64,000 nucleotides of DNA. Source: an uncultured Veillonellaceae bacterium (lineage in GTDB: Bacteria > Bacillota > Negativicutes > Veillonellales > Veillonellaceae). The stretch covers positions 186,001-250,000 of the forward strand of contig CAMBIX010000001.1 in assembly GCA_945867815.1 (NCBI GenBank), given 5' to 3'. Positions within the stretch are counted from its first letter, which is position 1; every line of letters starts with the position of its first letter. Shown here in pieces: positions 63,164 to 64,000 of the stretch. Below the pieces are notes generated by a model that saw nothing but the letters and a program-made list of their open reading frames with translations, did no database searches and was not told the DNA's origin. The translations under genes were made by a program, and so were the position numbers.

Positions 63164-64000
63164 TTAAACTTGAACATTAGCTAGAAACTCTTCATTACTA
63201 ACATGAGAGTGTTTAATAGCATCCATAATGGCAAAGCCCATAACTTCAGCAGCTAGTGTACCGACTACATTACAATCAGCTTCTATTAAGTTCCCACAAG
63301 AAGAAGCATAAATGGTATCTCCATCGGCCAAGGTAGACACAGGGTTGATACAGCGGGCATAGCCATTTTCTGCCTGTCTAGCTATACGACTTAGCTCCGC
63401 TTTATCAAAATCTCCATTCGTAAAGATACAGCCAATTGTCGTATTTGTTCGGTGCACTTTATTAGGAACAGTTATATCTTCTTTATTAGTTTTGTAAATA
63501 TCTCTACTGCTAATTGGGGATTTTTCTTCAACCGTATTATTTTGCTTATTATGAGTTGCTTTTTTATGATTAGCAAACAAATCGTGTGGCAATACTTTTT
63601 CATAGAAAGGATCCAGGCCATTGATAAAATTAGTTCGAGATACATCCATGGTACCAGCTATTTTTTCACCTGTTTTATAATTAAAAATATCTCCATAAGC
63701 ATTAAGGACAACAGCAGCCCCTACAATTAGCTTTCCTAATTGAATGGCATAATAGCCTATACCTGATTTACTAGCTCTAGCCATACCAGCTAATTTACCT
63801 ACACAAGCACCACGACCGCCACCGATAAGTCCACTTTGCGGATTAGATTTATTGTAGGCGGCTAGGCAGGCCTCATAGCCCATTTGGGCACTAGGTCTAT
63901 GTGAAGCCTTGCCATAAGCCAAATCATAAATACAGCTTTGGACGACTAAAGGTACTTTAGCATAGCCTGTATCAAAACCGATTCCCTCTTCTTCTAAGAA
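63164..64000 (-). CDS. P1 family (S58, DmpA/NylC-like) peptidase, 5' end beyond window
   Basis: The frame is open to base 64000, so the first part of the gene lies outside. Visible motifs are GFDTGYAKVPLVVQSCIYDL, RPSAQMGYEA, GGGRGACVGKL and a candidate autocleavage site with Thr nucleophile in RTNTTIGCIFTNGDF. P1 peptidases are self-processed N-terminal nucleophile aminopeptidases or amidohydrolases. A Lys/Asn/Ser-rich insert of about 45 residues lies just before the cleavage site. At least 278 residues are encoded here. Substrate is unknown. Confidence 0.87.
   Translation of the reverse strand, partial: FLEEEGIGFDTGYAKVPLVVQSCIYDLAYGKASHRPSAQMGYEACLAAYNKSNPQSGLIGGGRGACVGKLAGMARASKSGIGYYAIQLGKLIVGAAVVLNAYGDIFNYKTGEKIAGTMDVSRTNFINGLDPFYEKVLPHDLFANHKKATHNKQNNTVEEKSPISSRDIYKTNKEDITVPNKVHRTNTTIGCIFTNGDFDKAELSRIARQAENGYARCINPVSTLADGDTIYASSCGNLIEADCNVVGTLAAEVMGFAIMDAIKHSHVSNEEFLANVQV

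Overview
The window looks like a chromosomal segment of a low-GC, diderm Firmicute of the class Negativicutes, most likely Veillonella or a close relative. This is an inference from gene order, AT-rich codon use, cobamide genes and lactate-racemase cofactor genes; no 16S rRNA is present to confirm it. Most genes are on the + strand in tightly packed, often overlapping operons with clear AGGAGG-type ribosome binding sites. No rRNA, tRNA, insertion sequence or CRISPR array was found.

Region 1 (1-10.3 kb): end of mutL, an RsmJ-like methyltransferase, miaA, a methionine gamma-lyase-family PLP enzyme, mnmA, lepA and hemW. Then come a small single-domain siroheme/4Fe-4S reductase and an azlCD amino-acid exporter pair whose azlC is cut by an in-frame TGA. 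Region 2 (10.4-19.4 kb): a CIRCE-controlled heat-shock operon hrcA-grpE-dnaK-dnaJ followed by prmA, rsmE, mtaB and a HIT protein, then rpsU-yqeY from a perfect consensus promoter. Region 3 (19.4-34.8 kb): a long-form glutamine synthetase with a terminator in its leader, tpx, a heterodimeric ABC exporter, a TrmH-family methyltransferase, larB with a LarC C-terminal domain only, a deacetylase/flippase pair, ACT-hom-thrB (threonine branch), htpX and pduO.

Region 4 (35.1-41.7 kb) is a cobamide lower-loop operon: cobU-cobQ-cbiB-cobS-pduX-cobD and a cobC-like phosphatase. It makes the aminopropanol phosphate arm, attaches it and joins the lower ligand; cobT is absent from the window. Region 5 (41.7-53.6 kb) is housekeeping: rsuA, pepP, efp, two Asp23 proteins, nusB, a TsaD-like paralogue, xseAB, ispA, tlyA, nadK, mnmM, argR and recN. 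Three tandem 110-bp hairpin units lie between ispA and tlyA. Region 6 (53.6-56.8 kb) is a lysine-riboswitch-controlled dapB-asd-dapA operon.

Region 7 (56.8-64 kb) is the most accessory part. Divergent lexA and a YneA-like LysM division inhibitor share an intergenic region with LexA-type boxes. A 333-residue Cre-sized tyrosine recombinase follows, with a lox-like perfect 15-bp inverted repeat just upstream of it. Then come two tandem paralogous siroheme sulfite/nitrite reductases, each with its own dyad element upstream, and the 3' part of a P1-family peptidase gene. The recombinase with its lox-like site, the hairpin array and the interrupted azlC deserve attention first.
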